A program made the position numbers and the translations under genes. A model generated the notes under the pieces. The model was not told the DNA's origin. It saw nothing but the letters and a program-made list of their open reading frames with translations, and searched no databases. Below are positions 16,427-24,063 of a stretch of 64,000 nt of DNA, piece by piece. Source of the DNA: Pseudomonas sp. URMO17WK12:I2 (GTDB lineage: Bacteria > Pseudomonadota > Gammaproteobacteria > Pseudomonadales > Pseudomonadaceae); NCBI RefSeq assembly GCF_003253735.1, contig NZ_QKYW01000006.1, positions 248,001 through 312,000 of the forward strand. The letters are read 5' to 3'. Numbering within the stretch: the first letter of the stretch is position 1; every line of letters begins with the position of its first letter.

Positions 16427-17209
16427 ATGAAGGCATTGATCGCACTACTGACCGCAGGCCTGCTGCTGACCCAGGCCACCACTGCGCTGGCTGGCCAGTT
16501 GCAAGAGATCGAAAAACGCGGCGTGATCCGTATTGCCGTGCCACAGGACTTCCCGCCCTTTGGTTCCGTGGGCACGGATCTGCAGCCTCAGGGGTACGAC
16601 ATCGACATGGCCAGGTACTTAGCCAAGGAGATGAAACTTAAGTTGCAACTGGTGCCCGTGACCAGCGCCAACCGGGTGCCATACCTGCAGACCGACAAGG
16701 TCGATCTGGTGATTTCCAGCCTTGGCAAGAACGCCGAGCGTGAGCAGGTGATCGATTTCAGTACGGCCTACGCACCGTTCTTTCTCGGTGTATTCGGCGC
16801 CAAGGACAGCACCCTGGAGAATGCCGAAGCGTTGGTCGGCAAGTCGATTGGCGTGACCCGTGGCGCCGTCGAGGACATGGTGCTCACCGAAGTGGCGCCC
16901 GCAGGTGCCCAGGTCAAGCGCTACGAAGACAACAACACGACCCTGTCGGCCTACCTGTCCGGGCAGGTGGAGTTCGTTGCTACCGGCAACCTGGTGGTCG
17001 CCGCCATCGAGCGTCAGAACGCCGCCCGCGCCCCGGTCGCCAAATTCATGCTCAAGGATTCGCCGTGCTACATCGGCCTGCGCAAGGGCGAGGCGGCGCT
17101 GAAGGCCAAGGTCGACGCGTTGATCGAGCAGGCCAAGGCCGATGGCACGCTCAATGGTCTGTCCGAGCAGTGGCTGAAGGCGCCGCTGCCGGCAAACCTG
17201 GGCGCATAA
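16427..17209 (+). CDS. ABC transporter substrate-binding protein, family 3
   Basis: A 260-residue periplasmic binding protein of the polar amino acid type (SBP_bac_3). The signal peptide MKALIALLTAGLLLTQATTALA should be cut after Ala22. The mature protein shows the family start RGVIRIAVPQDFPPFGSVG and the GYDIDMARYLAKEM motif. The reading frame is open much further upstream, but GGGGTGAA before ATG 16427 and the signal peptide fix the start. First gene of a six-gene operon with two permeases, an ATPase and two ureide enzymes, so the ligand is probably allantoate or a related ureide; that is inferred from context only. Confidence 0.88.
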   Translation: MKALIALLTAGLLLTQATTALAGQLQEIEKRGVIRIAVPQDFPPFGSVGTDLQPQGYDIDMARYLAKEMKLKLQLVPVTSANRVPYLQTDKVDLVISSLGKNAEREQVIDFSTAYAPFFLGVFGAKDSTLENAEALVGKSIGVTRGAVEDMVLTEVAPAGAQVKRYEDNNTTLSAYLSGQVEFVATGNLVVAAIERQNAARAPVAKFMLKDSPCYIGLRKGEAALKAKVDALIEQAKADGTLNGLSEQWLKAPLPANLGA

Positions 17210-17219
17210 GGATTTCGCG

Positions 17220-17885
17220 ATGATGGCGCAGCTGAATTTTTCCGCCTTGTGGCCGTACTGGCCGGAGCTGCTTTCCGGCCTGTGGGTGACCATCCAGCTC
17301 ACGCTGATGGCGACCGTGGGCGGCGTGGCCCTTGGCATCCTGGGCGCTGCCCTGCGCAGCGGCCGGCCGAGCATTCTCAGCCGTTTGTGGGGCGTCTACG
17401 TCGAGCTGATCCGCAATACGCCGTTCGTGGTGCAGCTGTTCTTCATCGTCTTCGGCTTGCCGAACCTGGGGGTGAAGCTGACCGCGGGCGAGGCGGCGCT
17501 GCTGGCCATGCTGATCAACCTGGGGGCCTACAGCACCGAGATCATCCGTGCCGGCATCCAGGTCACGCCGCGCGGGCAGTGGGAGGCGGGGCGCGTGCTG
17601 GGCCTGAGTCGCACGCAAACCTTCGTTCAGGTGGTGTTGCCGCCGTCGCTCAAGCGTATTTATCCGGCGCTGGTCAGCCAGTGCATCATCGTCATGCTCG
17701 GCTCGTCGGTGGTTTCCCAGGTCTCCCACGAGGAGCTGACCTTCGCCGCCAACCTGATCCAGTCGCGTACCTTCCTGAGCTTCGAGGTGTATCTGGTCAC
17801 CACGCTGCTGTACCTGGTGCTGTCCATCGCCATGCGTCAGCTGCTGTTGGCGGCCGGGCGCAAATGGTTTGGAGAGCAGCCATGA
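17220..17885 (+). CDS. Amino-acid-type ABC transporter permease 1
   Basis: A 221-residue inner-membrane protein of the HisM/GlnP type with about five membrane helices. The ATPase-contact EAA loop reads EAGRVLGLSRTQTFVQVVLPPSLKR (about 121-145). It follows the binding-protein gene by 10 bases, and its TGA stop overlaps the ATG of the second permease (ATGA), so the two permeases should be made in equal amounts and form a heterodimer. Confidence 0.9.
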   Translation: MMAQLNFSALWPYWPELLSGLWVTIQLTLMATVGGVALGILGAALRSGRPSILSRLWGVYVELIRNTPFVVQLFFIVFGLPNLGVKLTAGEAALLAMLINLGAYSTEIIRAGIQVTPRGQWEAGRVLGLSRTQTFVQVVLPPSLKRIYPALVSQCIIVMLGSSVVSQVSHEELTFAANLIQSRTFLSFEVYLVTTLLYLVLSIAMRQLLLAAGRKWFGEQP

Positions 17886-18541
17886 TGACCACCTTCACCG
17901 ACTGGGACATCCTGCGCAATCTGCTGCTGGCCGCGCGCTGGACCCTGTTGCTGTCGCTTACCGCCTTTATCGGCGGCACCCTGGTGGCCATTCCGCTGGT
18001 CATGGCGCGGCTGTCCAAGCGGGTCTGGCCGCACTGGCTGATTCGCGGCTATACCGAGTTGTTCCAGGGCACGCCGCTGCTGATGCAGCTGTTCCTGGCG
18101 TTCTTCGGTGTGGCCCTGCTGGGGATCGACGTGTCGCCGTGGACGGCCGCGTCCCTGGCGTTGACCCTTTATACCAGTGCGTTCCTGGTGGATATCTGGC
18201 ACGGCAGCATCCGCGCCTTGCCCAAGGGCCAGTGGGAAGCCTGCCGTTGCCTGGGCCTGGATTTCGGGCAGAGCCTGTTTCGCGTCATCCTGCCCCAGGC
18301 GTTGCGCATCGGCATCGCGCCGACCGTGGGCTTCGCCGTGCAGGTGGTCAAGGGCACGGCGCTGGCGTCGATCATCGGTTTCGTCGAGTTGACCAAGGCC
18401 GGCACCATCCTCAATAACGTCACCTACGAGCCCTTCAAGGTGTTCGGCCTGGTGGCGCTGGGCTACTTCCTGATGTGTTATCCGCTGTCGCGTTACAGCC
18501 AGTATCTGGAGAAGAAATTCAATGCCGCTCATCACCATTGA
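17882..18541 (+). CDS. Amino-acid-type ABC transporter permease 2
   Basis: A 219-residue membrane protein with the same fold as permease 1. Its EAA loop is EACRCLGLDFGQSLFRVILPQALR (about 119-142), and the YTELFQGTPLLMQLF region is typical of the His/Glu/Gln permease family. The start ATG 17882 overlaps the previous stop; a second ATG follows at 17885. The frame remains open upstream inside permease 1, but that part is not coding. Its end overlaps the ATPase gene by 20 bases. Confidence 0.88.
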   Translation: MMTTFTDWDILRNLLLAARWTLLLSLTAFIGGTLVAIPLVMARLSKRVWPHWLIRGYTELFQGTPLLMQLFLAFFGVALLGIDVSPWTAASLALTLYTSAFLVDIWHGSIRALPKGQWEACRCLGLDFGQSLFRVILPQALRIGIAPTVGFAVQVVKGTALASIIGFVELTKAGTILNNVTYEPFKVFGLVALGYFLMCYPLSRYSQYLEKKFNAAHHH

Positions 18542-19259
18542 TCAGGTACAGAAGTACTACGGCGACAACCACGTGCTCAAGGGGGTCGATCTCGATATCG
18601 AGGTGGGCGAGGTGGTGTCGATCATCGGCCGCAGCGGTTCGGGCAAGAGCACCTTGCTGCGCTGCATCAACGGGCTGGAGGGCTATCAGGATGGCAGCAT
18701 CAAGCTCGCCGGCATGACCGTCACCGACCGCGATTCCCAGGCCCGGGAGATCAGCCGTTCGGTGGGCATGGTGTTCCAGAGCTTCAACCTGTTCCCGCAC
18801 ATGACCGCCCGCGAGAACGTCATGCTGGCGCCGCGCCGCGTGCTGAAGAAGAGCGACGCGCAGTGCCGCGAGCTGGCCGCGCAGATGCTCGAGAAGGTCG
18901 GCCTCGGTGATCGCATGGACTATTACCCGGCCAACCTTTCCGGCGGCCAGCAGCAGCGGGTCGCCATCGCCCGCGCCCTGGCCATGTCGCCCAAGGTGCT
19001 GCTGTGCGACGAGATCACCTCGGCGCTGGATCCCGAGCTGGTCGGCGAGGTGCTCAAGGTGCTCGAACAACTGGCCAAGGAGGGCATGACCCTGATCCTG
19101 GTAACCCACGAGATGAACTTCGCCCAGGAAGTTGGCGATCGCGTGGTGTTCATGCATCAGGGCCGGGTGTGGGAGCAGGGCCCCAGTCGCGAGTTGTTCG
19201 CCAACCCGCAAAGCGCCGAACTCAAGCAATTCATCTCGTCCGTACGCGGACTGAACTGA
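18522..19259 (+). CDS. Amino-acid-type ABC transporter ATP-binding protein
   Basis: A 245-residue ATPase driving the importer. Walker A is GRSGSGKST (36-44), the signature is LSGGQQQR and Walker B is VLLCDEITSALDPE, followed by the switch His in VTHEM. Sequence features (FNLFPHMTARENV) place it in the polar amino acid uptake family. Coded in one operon with the two permeases, the binding protein and the two ureide enzymes. Confidence 0.92.
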   Translation: MPLITIDQVQKYYGDNHVLKGVDLDIEVGEVVSIIGRSGSGKSTLLRCINGLEGYQDGSIKLAGMTVTDRDSQAREISRSVGMVFQSFNLFPHMTARENVMLAPRRVLKKSDAQCRELAAQMLEKVGLGDRMDYYPANLSGGQQQRVAIARALAMSPKVLLCDEITSALDPELVGEVLKVLEQLAKEGMTLILVTHEMNFAQEVGDRVVFMHQGRVWEQGPSRELFANPQSAELKQFISSVRGLN

Positions 19260-19284
19260 GCGTCACCAGAACGAGAAATAGCAG

Positions 19285-20517
19285 ATGAACACGACTTTCC
19301 TGCCCGTCAATCCACCCCAGCGCCTGCTTATGGGCCCCGGCCCGATCAATGCCGACCCGCGCGTGTTGCGCGCCATGTCCAGCCAATTGATCGGCCAGTA
19401 CGACCCGGCCATGACGGGCTACATGAACGAGGTGATGGCCCTGTATCGCGGCGTGTTCCGTACCGCCAACGCCGCTACCTTGCTGGTCGACGGCACCTCG
19501 CGGGCCGGCATCGAGGCCATTCTGGTCTCGGCGATTCGCCCCGGCGACAAGGTGCTGGTGCCGGTATTCGGCCGTTTCGGCCACCTGCTCTGTGAAATCG
19601 CCCGGCGCTGCCGTGCCGAGGTGCACAGCATCGAGGTGCCCTGGGGGGAGGTGTTCACGGCGCAGCAGATCGAAGACGCGGTCAAGCGGGTGAAGCCGCG
19701 CCTGCTGTTGACCGTACAGGGCGACACCTCGACCACCATGCTGCAGCCACTGGCCGAGCTGGGCGAAATCTGCCGGCGCCACGAGGTGCTGTTCTATACC
19801 GACGCCACCGCGTCGCTGGGTGGCAACCCCCTGGAAACCGATGCCTGGGGCCTGGATGCAGTGTCCGCCGGCCTGCAGAAGTGCCTGGGTGGGCCGTCCG
19901 GCACCGCACCAATCACCCTCAGCGAGCCCATGGTGGAAGCGATTCGCCGCCGCGCCCATGTCGAGGCCGGCATCCGCACCGCTGCCCACCGGGATGGCGA
20001 CGACGAGATGATCTACTCCAACTATTTCGACCTCGGCATGATCCTCGATTACTGGGGCCCCGAGCGCCTCAATCATCACACCGAAGCCACCTCGGCGCTG
20101 TTCGCTGCCCGCGAGTGCGCGCGGGTGATTGGCGAAGAGGGGCTGGAGGCAGGCATCGCCCGCCACAAGCTGCACGGCGAGGCCTTGCTCAAGGGCATTC
20201 AGGGCATGGGCCTGGAGACCTTCGGCAACCTCGAATACAAGATGAACAACGTTCTTGGCGTGCTGATACCCGATGCAGTCAATGGCGATCAGGTGCGCAA
20301 ATTGATGCTCGAGGATTTCGGCATCGAGATCGGTACCTCCTTCGGGCCGCTGGCCGGCAAGGTCTGGCGCATCGGCACCATGGGCTACAACGCCCGCAAG
20401 GACTGCGTGATGCAGACCCTCTGCGCCCTGGAGGCAGTACTCAATCGGCTTGGCCTGCGTACCACTCAGGGCGCGGCCATGCAGGCGGCCTGGGATCACT
20501 ACGGCGAGCGCTGCTGA
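19285..20517 (+). CDS. hpxJ: (S)-ureidoglycine--glyoxylate aminotransferase type enzyme
   Basis: A 410-residue class V (fold type I) aminotransferase. The PLP-binding lysine is Lys199 in SAGLQKCLGGPSG; the MGPGPINADPRVLRAM N-terminus and the GDTSTTMLQPL segment are typical of the alanine-glyoxylate / PucG / HpxJ group. In purine breakdown this enzyme transaminates the unstable ureidoglycine formed from allantoate, yielding oxalurate, with glyoxylate or an oxo-acid as acceptor. Directly followed by, and overlapping by one base, allantoate amidohydrolase, which supplies its substrate. Other members of this fold are serine- or alanine-glyoxylate aminotransferases, but the context strongly favours the ureide role. 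Confidence 0.85.
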   Translation: MNTTFLPVNPPQRLLMGPGPINADPRVLRAMSSQLIGQYDPAMTGYMNEVMALYRGVFRTANAATLLVDGTSRAGIEAILVSAIRPGDKVLVPVFGRFGHLLCEIARRCRAEVHSIEVPWGEVFTAQQIEDAVKRVKPRLLLTVQGDTSTTMLQPLAELGEICRRHEVLFYTDATASLGGNPLETDAWGLDAVSAGLQKCLGGPSGTAPITLSEPMVEAIRRRAHVEAGIRTAAHRDGDDEMIYSNYFDLGMILDYWGPERLNHHTEATSALFAARECARVIGEEGLEAGIARHKLHGEALLKGIQGMGLETFGNLEYKMNNVLGVLIPDAVNGDQVRKLMLEDFGIEIGTSFGPLAGKVWRIGTMGYNARKDCVMQTLCALEAVLNRLGLRTTQGAAMQAAWDHYGERC

Positions 20518-21779
20518 TGGGCGCCCTGGATAATCGCCAGGCAGCGACGCGGGTCATGGCGCGCTGCGACGAATTGGCCGCGATCAGCGAATCCGCCGAG
20601 GGCCTGACCCGGGTCTACCTGTCGCCCGAACACCGGCGCGCCAATGCGCTGGTGGGCGAGTGGATGAGGGCGGCCGGCATGCGCGTCTGGCAGGATGCCG
20701 TCGGCAATATCTGCGGTCGCTACGAAGGCCAGGCTGCCGGCGCCCAGGCGCTGCTGCTCGGCTCGCACCTGGATACCGTGCGCAATGCCGGCCGCTATGA
20801 CGGCATGCTCGGGGTGGTCGCGGCCATCGAGGTGGTGCAGCGTTTTCACGATCGTGGCATTCGCCTGCCGTTGGCCGTCGAGATCGTCGGGTTCGCCGAT
20901 GAGGAGGGCACCCGCTTCGGTATCACCCTGCTGGGCAGCCGTGGCCTGATCGGCAACTGGCCGCCAGCATGGCTCGATCAGGCCGATGCCAATGGCGTTA
21001 CGGTGGCCGAGGCACTGGCGGAGTTCGGCCTCGACGCGGTGAGGATCGCCGATGCCGAGCGCCGGGCCGAGGATTTTGCCGGCTATCTGGAACTGCATAT
21101 CGAACAGGGGCCGTGCCTGGAGCGCAAAGGTCTGGCGCTGGGCGTGGTGACCGCCATCAATGGTGCGCGTCGCCTCAATTGCCGTTTCGTCGGTCAGGCC
21201 GGCCATGCCGGTACGGTGCCGATGGGGCATCGCCAGGATGCCCTGGCCGCAGCCGCGCAGTGGATGGTCGCCATCGAGGCGCTCACGCAACGGCACAACC
21301 CGCAACTGGTGGCCACCGTGGGCCGCCTGCAATGCTATCCGGGTGCGGTCAATGTCATCCCGGGCGAGGTCGAGTTGACCCTGGATGTGCGGGGGCCGGA
21401 GGATCTGGTGCTGGCAGAGCTGCTCGACGCGCTTCTCGGTGAGGGCGAGGCGATTGCCCGGCAGCGCGGGCTGCAGTTCCAGGCCAACCCGTATTACGGC
21501 ATCTCGGCGACCCGCTGCGATCCGGCCATGCAGGCTTGCCTGGCGCAGGTGCTGAGCGAGGTGCAGGGGCATAGCCTGTCGTTGCCCAGTGGCGCTGGCC
21601 ATGACGCCATCGCCATGGCCGAACGCTGGCCGGTCGGCATGCTGTTCGTGCGTTGTGCGGGTGGGGTCAGTCATCACCCGGCCGAGGCAGTCGCCGTGGA
21701 GGACGTGGAGCTGGCGGTTGAAGCCTGTGCGCAGTGGCTCCAGGCGCTGACCGAGCGGCCGCCCGGCAAGGCGGCCTGA
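20517..21779 (+). CDS. hpxK: Allantoate amidohydrolase (M20/Zn family)
   Basis: A 420-residue metal-dependent hydrolase of the M20 amidase group. Metal-ligand motifs are GSHLDTVRNAGRYDG (His and Asp, about 82-96), DEEGTRF (Glu pair), ELHIEQGPCLE (His) and SHHPAE (His) near the end. It converts allantoate to ureidoglycine, CO2 and ammonia. ATG 20517 overlaps the TGA of hpxJ. Relatives include N-carbamoyl-L-amino acid and ureidoglycolate amidohydrolases; adjacency to hpxJ makes allantoate the best guess. The frame is open upstream inside hpxJ but that part is not coding. It is convergent with ubiG, 17 bases apart. Confidence 0.85.
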   Translation: MGALDNRQAATRVMARCDELAAISESAEGLTRVYLSPEHRRANALVGEWMRAAGMRVWQDAVGNICGRYEGQAAGAQALLLGSHLDTVRNAGRYDGMLGVVAAIEVVQRFHDRGIRLPLAVEIVGFADEEGTRFGITLLGSRGLIGNWPPAWLDQADANGVTVAEALAEFGLDAVRIADAERRAEDFAGYLELHIEQGPCLERKGLALGVVTAINGARRLNCRFVGQAGHAGTVPMGHRQDALAAAAQWMVAIEALTQRHNPQLVATVGRLQCYPGAVNVIPGEVELTLDVRGPEDLVLAELLDALLGEGEAIARQRGLQFQANPYYGISATRCDPAMQACLAQVLSEVQGHSLSLPSGAGHDAIAMAERWPVGMLFVRCAGGVSHHPAEAVAVEDVELAVEACAQWLQALTERPPGKAA

Positions 21780-21796
21780 GGGCGAGTGCCGGCCGA

Positions 21797-22495
21797 TCAG
21801 TCGGCCTTGCGGGTGTGCACCATGTAGTTGACGTCTACATCGTTGGCCAGCTTGTAGTGCTTGGTCAGCGGGTTGTAGGTCAGGCCGATGATGTCCTTGA
21901 CCTCGAGGCCGGCCTGGCGGCTCCAGGCGCCCAGTTCCGAGGGACGGATGAATTTCTTGAAATCATGGGTGCCGCGCGGCAGCAGGCGCAGGATGTATTC
22001 GGCACCGATCACCGCGAACAGGTAGGCCTTGGGGTTGCGGTTGATGGTGGAGAAGAACACCTGGCCGCCGGGCTTGACCAGCTTCTGGCAGGCGCGAATC
22101 ACCGAAGAGGGGTCCGGCACGTGCTCGAGCATCTCCAGGCAGGTGACCACGTCGAACTGGCCGGGCATCTCTTCGGCCATGGCTTCGGCGGTGATCTGCC
22201 GGTAATCGACTTCCACGCCCGATTCCAGTTGGTGCAGGCGGGCCACCGCCAGCGGCGCTTCACCCATGTCGATGCCGGTCACCGTGGCGCCACGCTGGGC
22301 CATGGCTTCGCTGAGAATACCGCCGCCACAGCCAACGTCGAGCACCTTCTTGCCGGCCAGTCCGGCGCGCTCGTCGATCCAGTTGACGCGCAACGGGTTG
22401 ATCTCGTGCAAGGGCTTGAACTCGCTTTCCTTGTCCCACCAGCGGTGGGCGAGGGCCTCGAATTTGGCGATTTCAGCGTGGTCGACGTTGCTCAT
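21797..22495 (-). CDS. ubiG: Ubiquinone biosynthesis O-methyltransferase UbiG
   Basis: A 232-residue SAM-dependent methyltransferase for both O-methylation steps of ubiquinone synthesis, peripheral to the membrane. The SAM motif is VLDVGCGGGILSEAMAQRGATVTGID (51-76), and the conserved FDVVTCLEMLEHVPDP and FFSTINRNPKAYLFAVIGAEY blocks are present. The start MSNVDHAEIAKFEALAHRWWD is the standard Pseudomonas N-terminus. In P. aeruginosa it is followed by mupP; here the downstream partner is lost to the ureide block and the gene ends tail-to-tail with hpxK. Confidence 0.93.
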   Translation of the reverse strand: MSNVDHAEIAKFEALAHRWWDKESEFKPLHEINPLRVNWIDERAGLAGKKVLDVGCGGGILSEAMAQRGATVTGIDMGEAPLAVARLHQLESGVEVDYRQITAEAMAEEMPGQFDVVTCLEMLEHVPDPSSVIRACQKLVKPGGQVFFSTINRNPKAYLFAVIGAEYILRLLPRGTHDFKKFIRPSELGAWSRQAGLEVKDIIGLTYNPLTKHYKLANDVDVNYMVHTRKAD

Positions 22496-22610
22496 GGTTT
22501 TCCCTGAATAAAGCGAATGCGTATGACATGGCGCGCAGTGCGTGCATGTTGCCAGCTTTGCTAGACGCGCTGCTGGCCTGTGATATGTGACAGTTTGCCT
22601 TACCTTGTGC

Positions 22611-23939
22611 TCAATGTGCCGGACGTCCGGCTATTTTCGCGCCCCACTGCTGGGTGGTGGCAATGATGCGTTCTTCGTCCAGCCGCGTCAGGCGGCCTTC
22701 TTCGAGCAGCGCTTTGCCAGCGACCCAGAGGTGCTCGACGCAATGCCGCGAGGTGGCGTAGATCAGTTGCGAAACCGGATCGTACACCGGCTGTTGGGCC
22801 AGGCCGCGCAGGTCAAAGGCGACGATATCGGCAGCCTTGCCGAGCTCCAGCGAACCGATTTCGCCGTCCAGGCCCAGGGCGCGAGCGCCGTTGAGGGTCG
22901 CCATGCGCAGGGCGCGGTGCGCATCCAGGGCGCTGGCCGATGCGGCCACGGCCTTGGCCAGCAGCGCGGCGGTGCGGGTTTCGCCGAGCAGGTCGAGGTC
23001 ATTGTTGCTGGCCGCGCCGTCGGTGCCGATGGCCACGTTGACGCCGGCCTGCCAGAGCTTCTCGACCGGGCAGAAGCCGCTGGCCAGCTTGAGGTTGGAT
23101 TCCGGGCAGTGGATCACGCTGCTGTTGGTGGCGACCAGCAGGGCGATATCGTCGTCATCGATCTGGGTCATGTGCACCGCCTGGAAGCGCGGGCCGAGCA
23201 GGCCGAGGCGATTGAGCCGGGCCAGCGGACGCTCGCCATGGTGCTCCAGGCTCTGCTGCACTTCGAAGGCGGTTTCGTGCACGTGCATATGAATGCCGGC
23301 ATCCACCTCTTCGGCGAGGATACGCAGCTTTTCCAGGTTGGCATCGCTGACCGTGTAAGGCGCGTGGGGGCCGAAGGCGACGCTGATGCGCGGGTGATGC
23401 TTCATGTCGTCGAGCAAGGTCACGCCCTTGCGCAGCGCTTCGTCGGCATCCCGGGCGCCGGGAATGGCGAAATCCAGCACCGGAATGCTGATCTGTGCGC
23501 GCATGCCGCTGGCGTGCACCCGCTCGCAGGCCATCTCCGGAAAGAAGTACATGTCGGCGAAACAGCTGATGCCACTTTTTATCTGCTCGGCGATGGCCAG
23601 CTCGGTGCCGTCCTGCACGAACTGTTCATCGACCCATTTGGCTTCCGCCGGCCAGATGTGCTTTTCCAGCCAGGTCATCAGCGGCAGGTCATCGGCCAGG
23701 CCACGGAACAGGGTCATGGCCGCGTGGCCGTGGGCGTTGACCAGGCCGGGCGTGAGCAGGCGACCGGGCAGCTCGCGGATTTGCGCCGCGCCACGGCGCA
23801 GGGCTTCGTCACGCGGCGCGATCAAGGCGATCTTGCCATCCTTGATGCCCAGGCCGTGGTCGTGCAGGACCACGCCGGCGGGCTCGACCGGCACCAGCCA
23901 GGTGGGCAGCAATAAGAGGTCGAGCGGGGCATCTGCCAT
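22611..23939 (-). CDS. mtaD: 5-methylthioadenosine deaminase MtaD
   Basis: A 442-residue amidohydrolase that deaminates 5'-methylthioadenosine (MTA) to methylthioinosine, with possible S-adenosylhomocysteine activity. The zinc ligands are present: His70 and His72 in NAHGH, His in MHVHET, His in IHCPESN and Asp in IGTDGAASNND. P. aeruginosa PA3170 at the same position has this activity and starts a Pseudomonas-specific MTA salvage route via methylthioinosine. It is divergent from the MtnA homologue; the 124-base gap must hold promoters for both. Confidence 0.92.
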   Translation of the reverse strand: MADAPLDLLLLPTWLVPVEPAGVVLHDHGLGIKDGKIALIAPRDEALRRGAAQIRELPGRLLTPGLVNAHGHAAMTLFRGLADDLPLMTWLEKHIWPAEAKWVDEQFVQDGTELAIAEQIKSGISCFADMYFFPEMACERVHASGMRAQISIPVLDFAIPGARDADEALRKGVTLLDDMKHHPRISVAFGPHAPYTVSDANLEKLRILAEEVDAGIHMHVHETAFEVQQSLEHHGERPLARLNRLGLLGPRFQAVHMTQIDDDDIALLVATNSSVIHCPESNLKLASGFCPVEKLWQAGVNVAIGTDGAASNNDLDLLGETRTAALLAKAVAASASALDAHRALRMATLNGARALGLDGEIGSLELGKAADIVAFDLRGLAQQPVYDPVSQLIYATSRHCVEHLWVAGKALLEEGRLTRLDEERIIATTQQWGAKIAGRPAH

Positions 23940-24063
23940 GGGAGGGTTTCCGTGAGCGAAAGCGCTGAGTCTATAGCGGAATGCCGCGGTCTTGAAGGTG
24001 CGTGGCGTGCGGTGCCGCGTCTGCCAGGCGTATACTGGCCGGCTTTATTGGATGGAGTAGGTG

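Noticed and set aside
17249..17881. Apparent N-terminal extension of the second ABC permease
   Set aside because: The frame is open, but this part overlaps permease 1 in another frame and lacks membrane helices; the true start is the ATGA overlap at 17882.
19881..20516. Apparent 212-codon extension of allantoate amidohydrolase
   Set aside because: It lies inside the aminotransferase gene in another frame; the M20 family start is at 20517.
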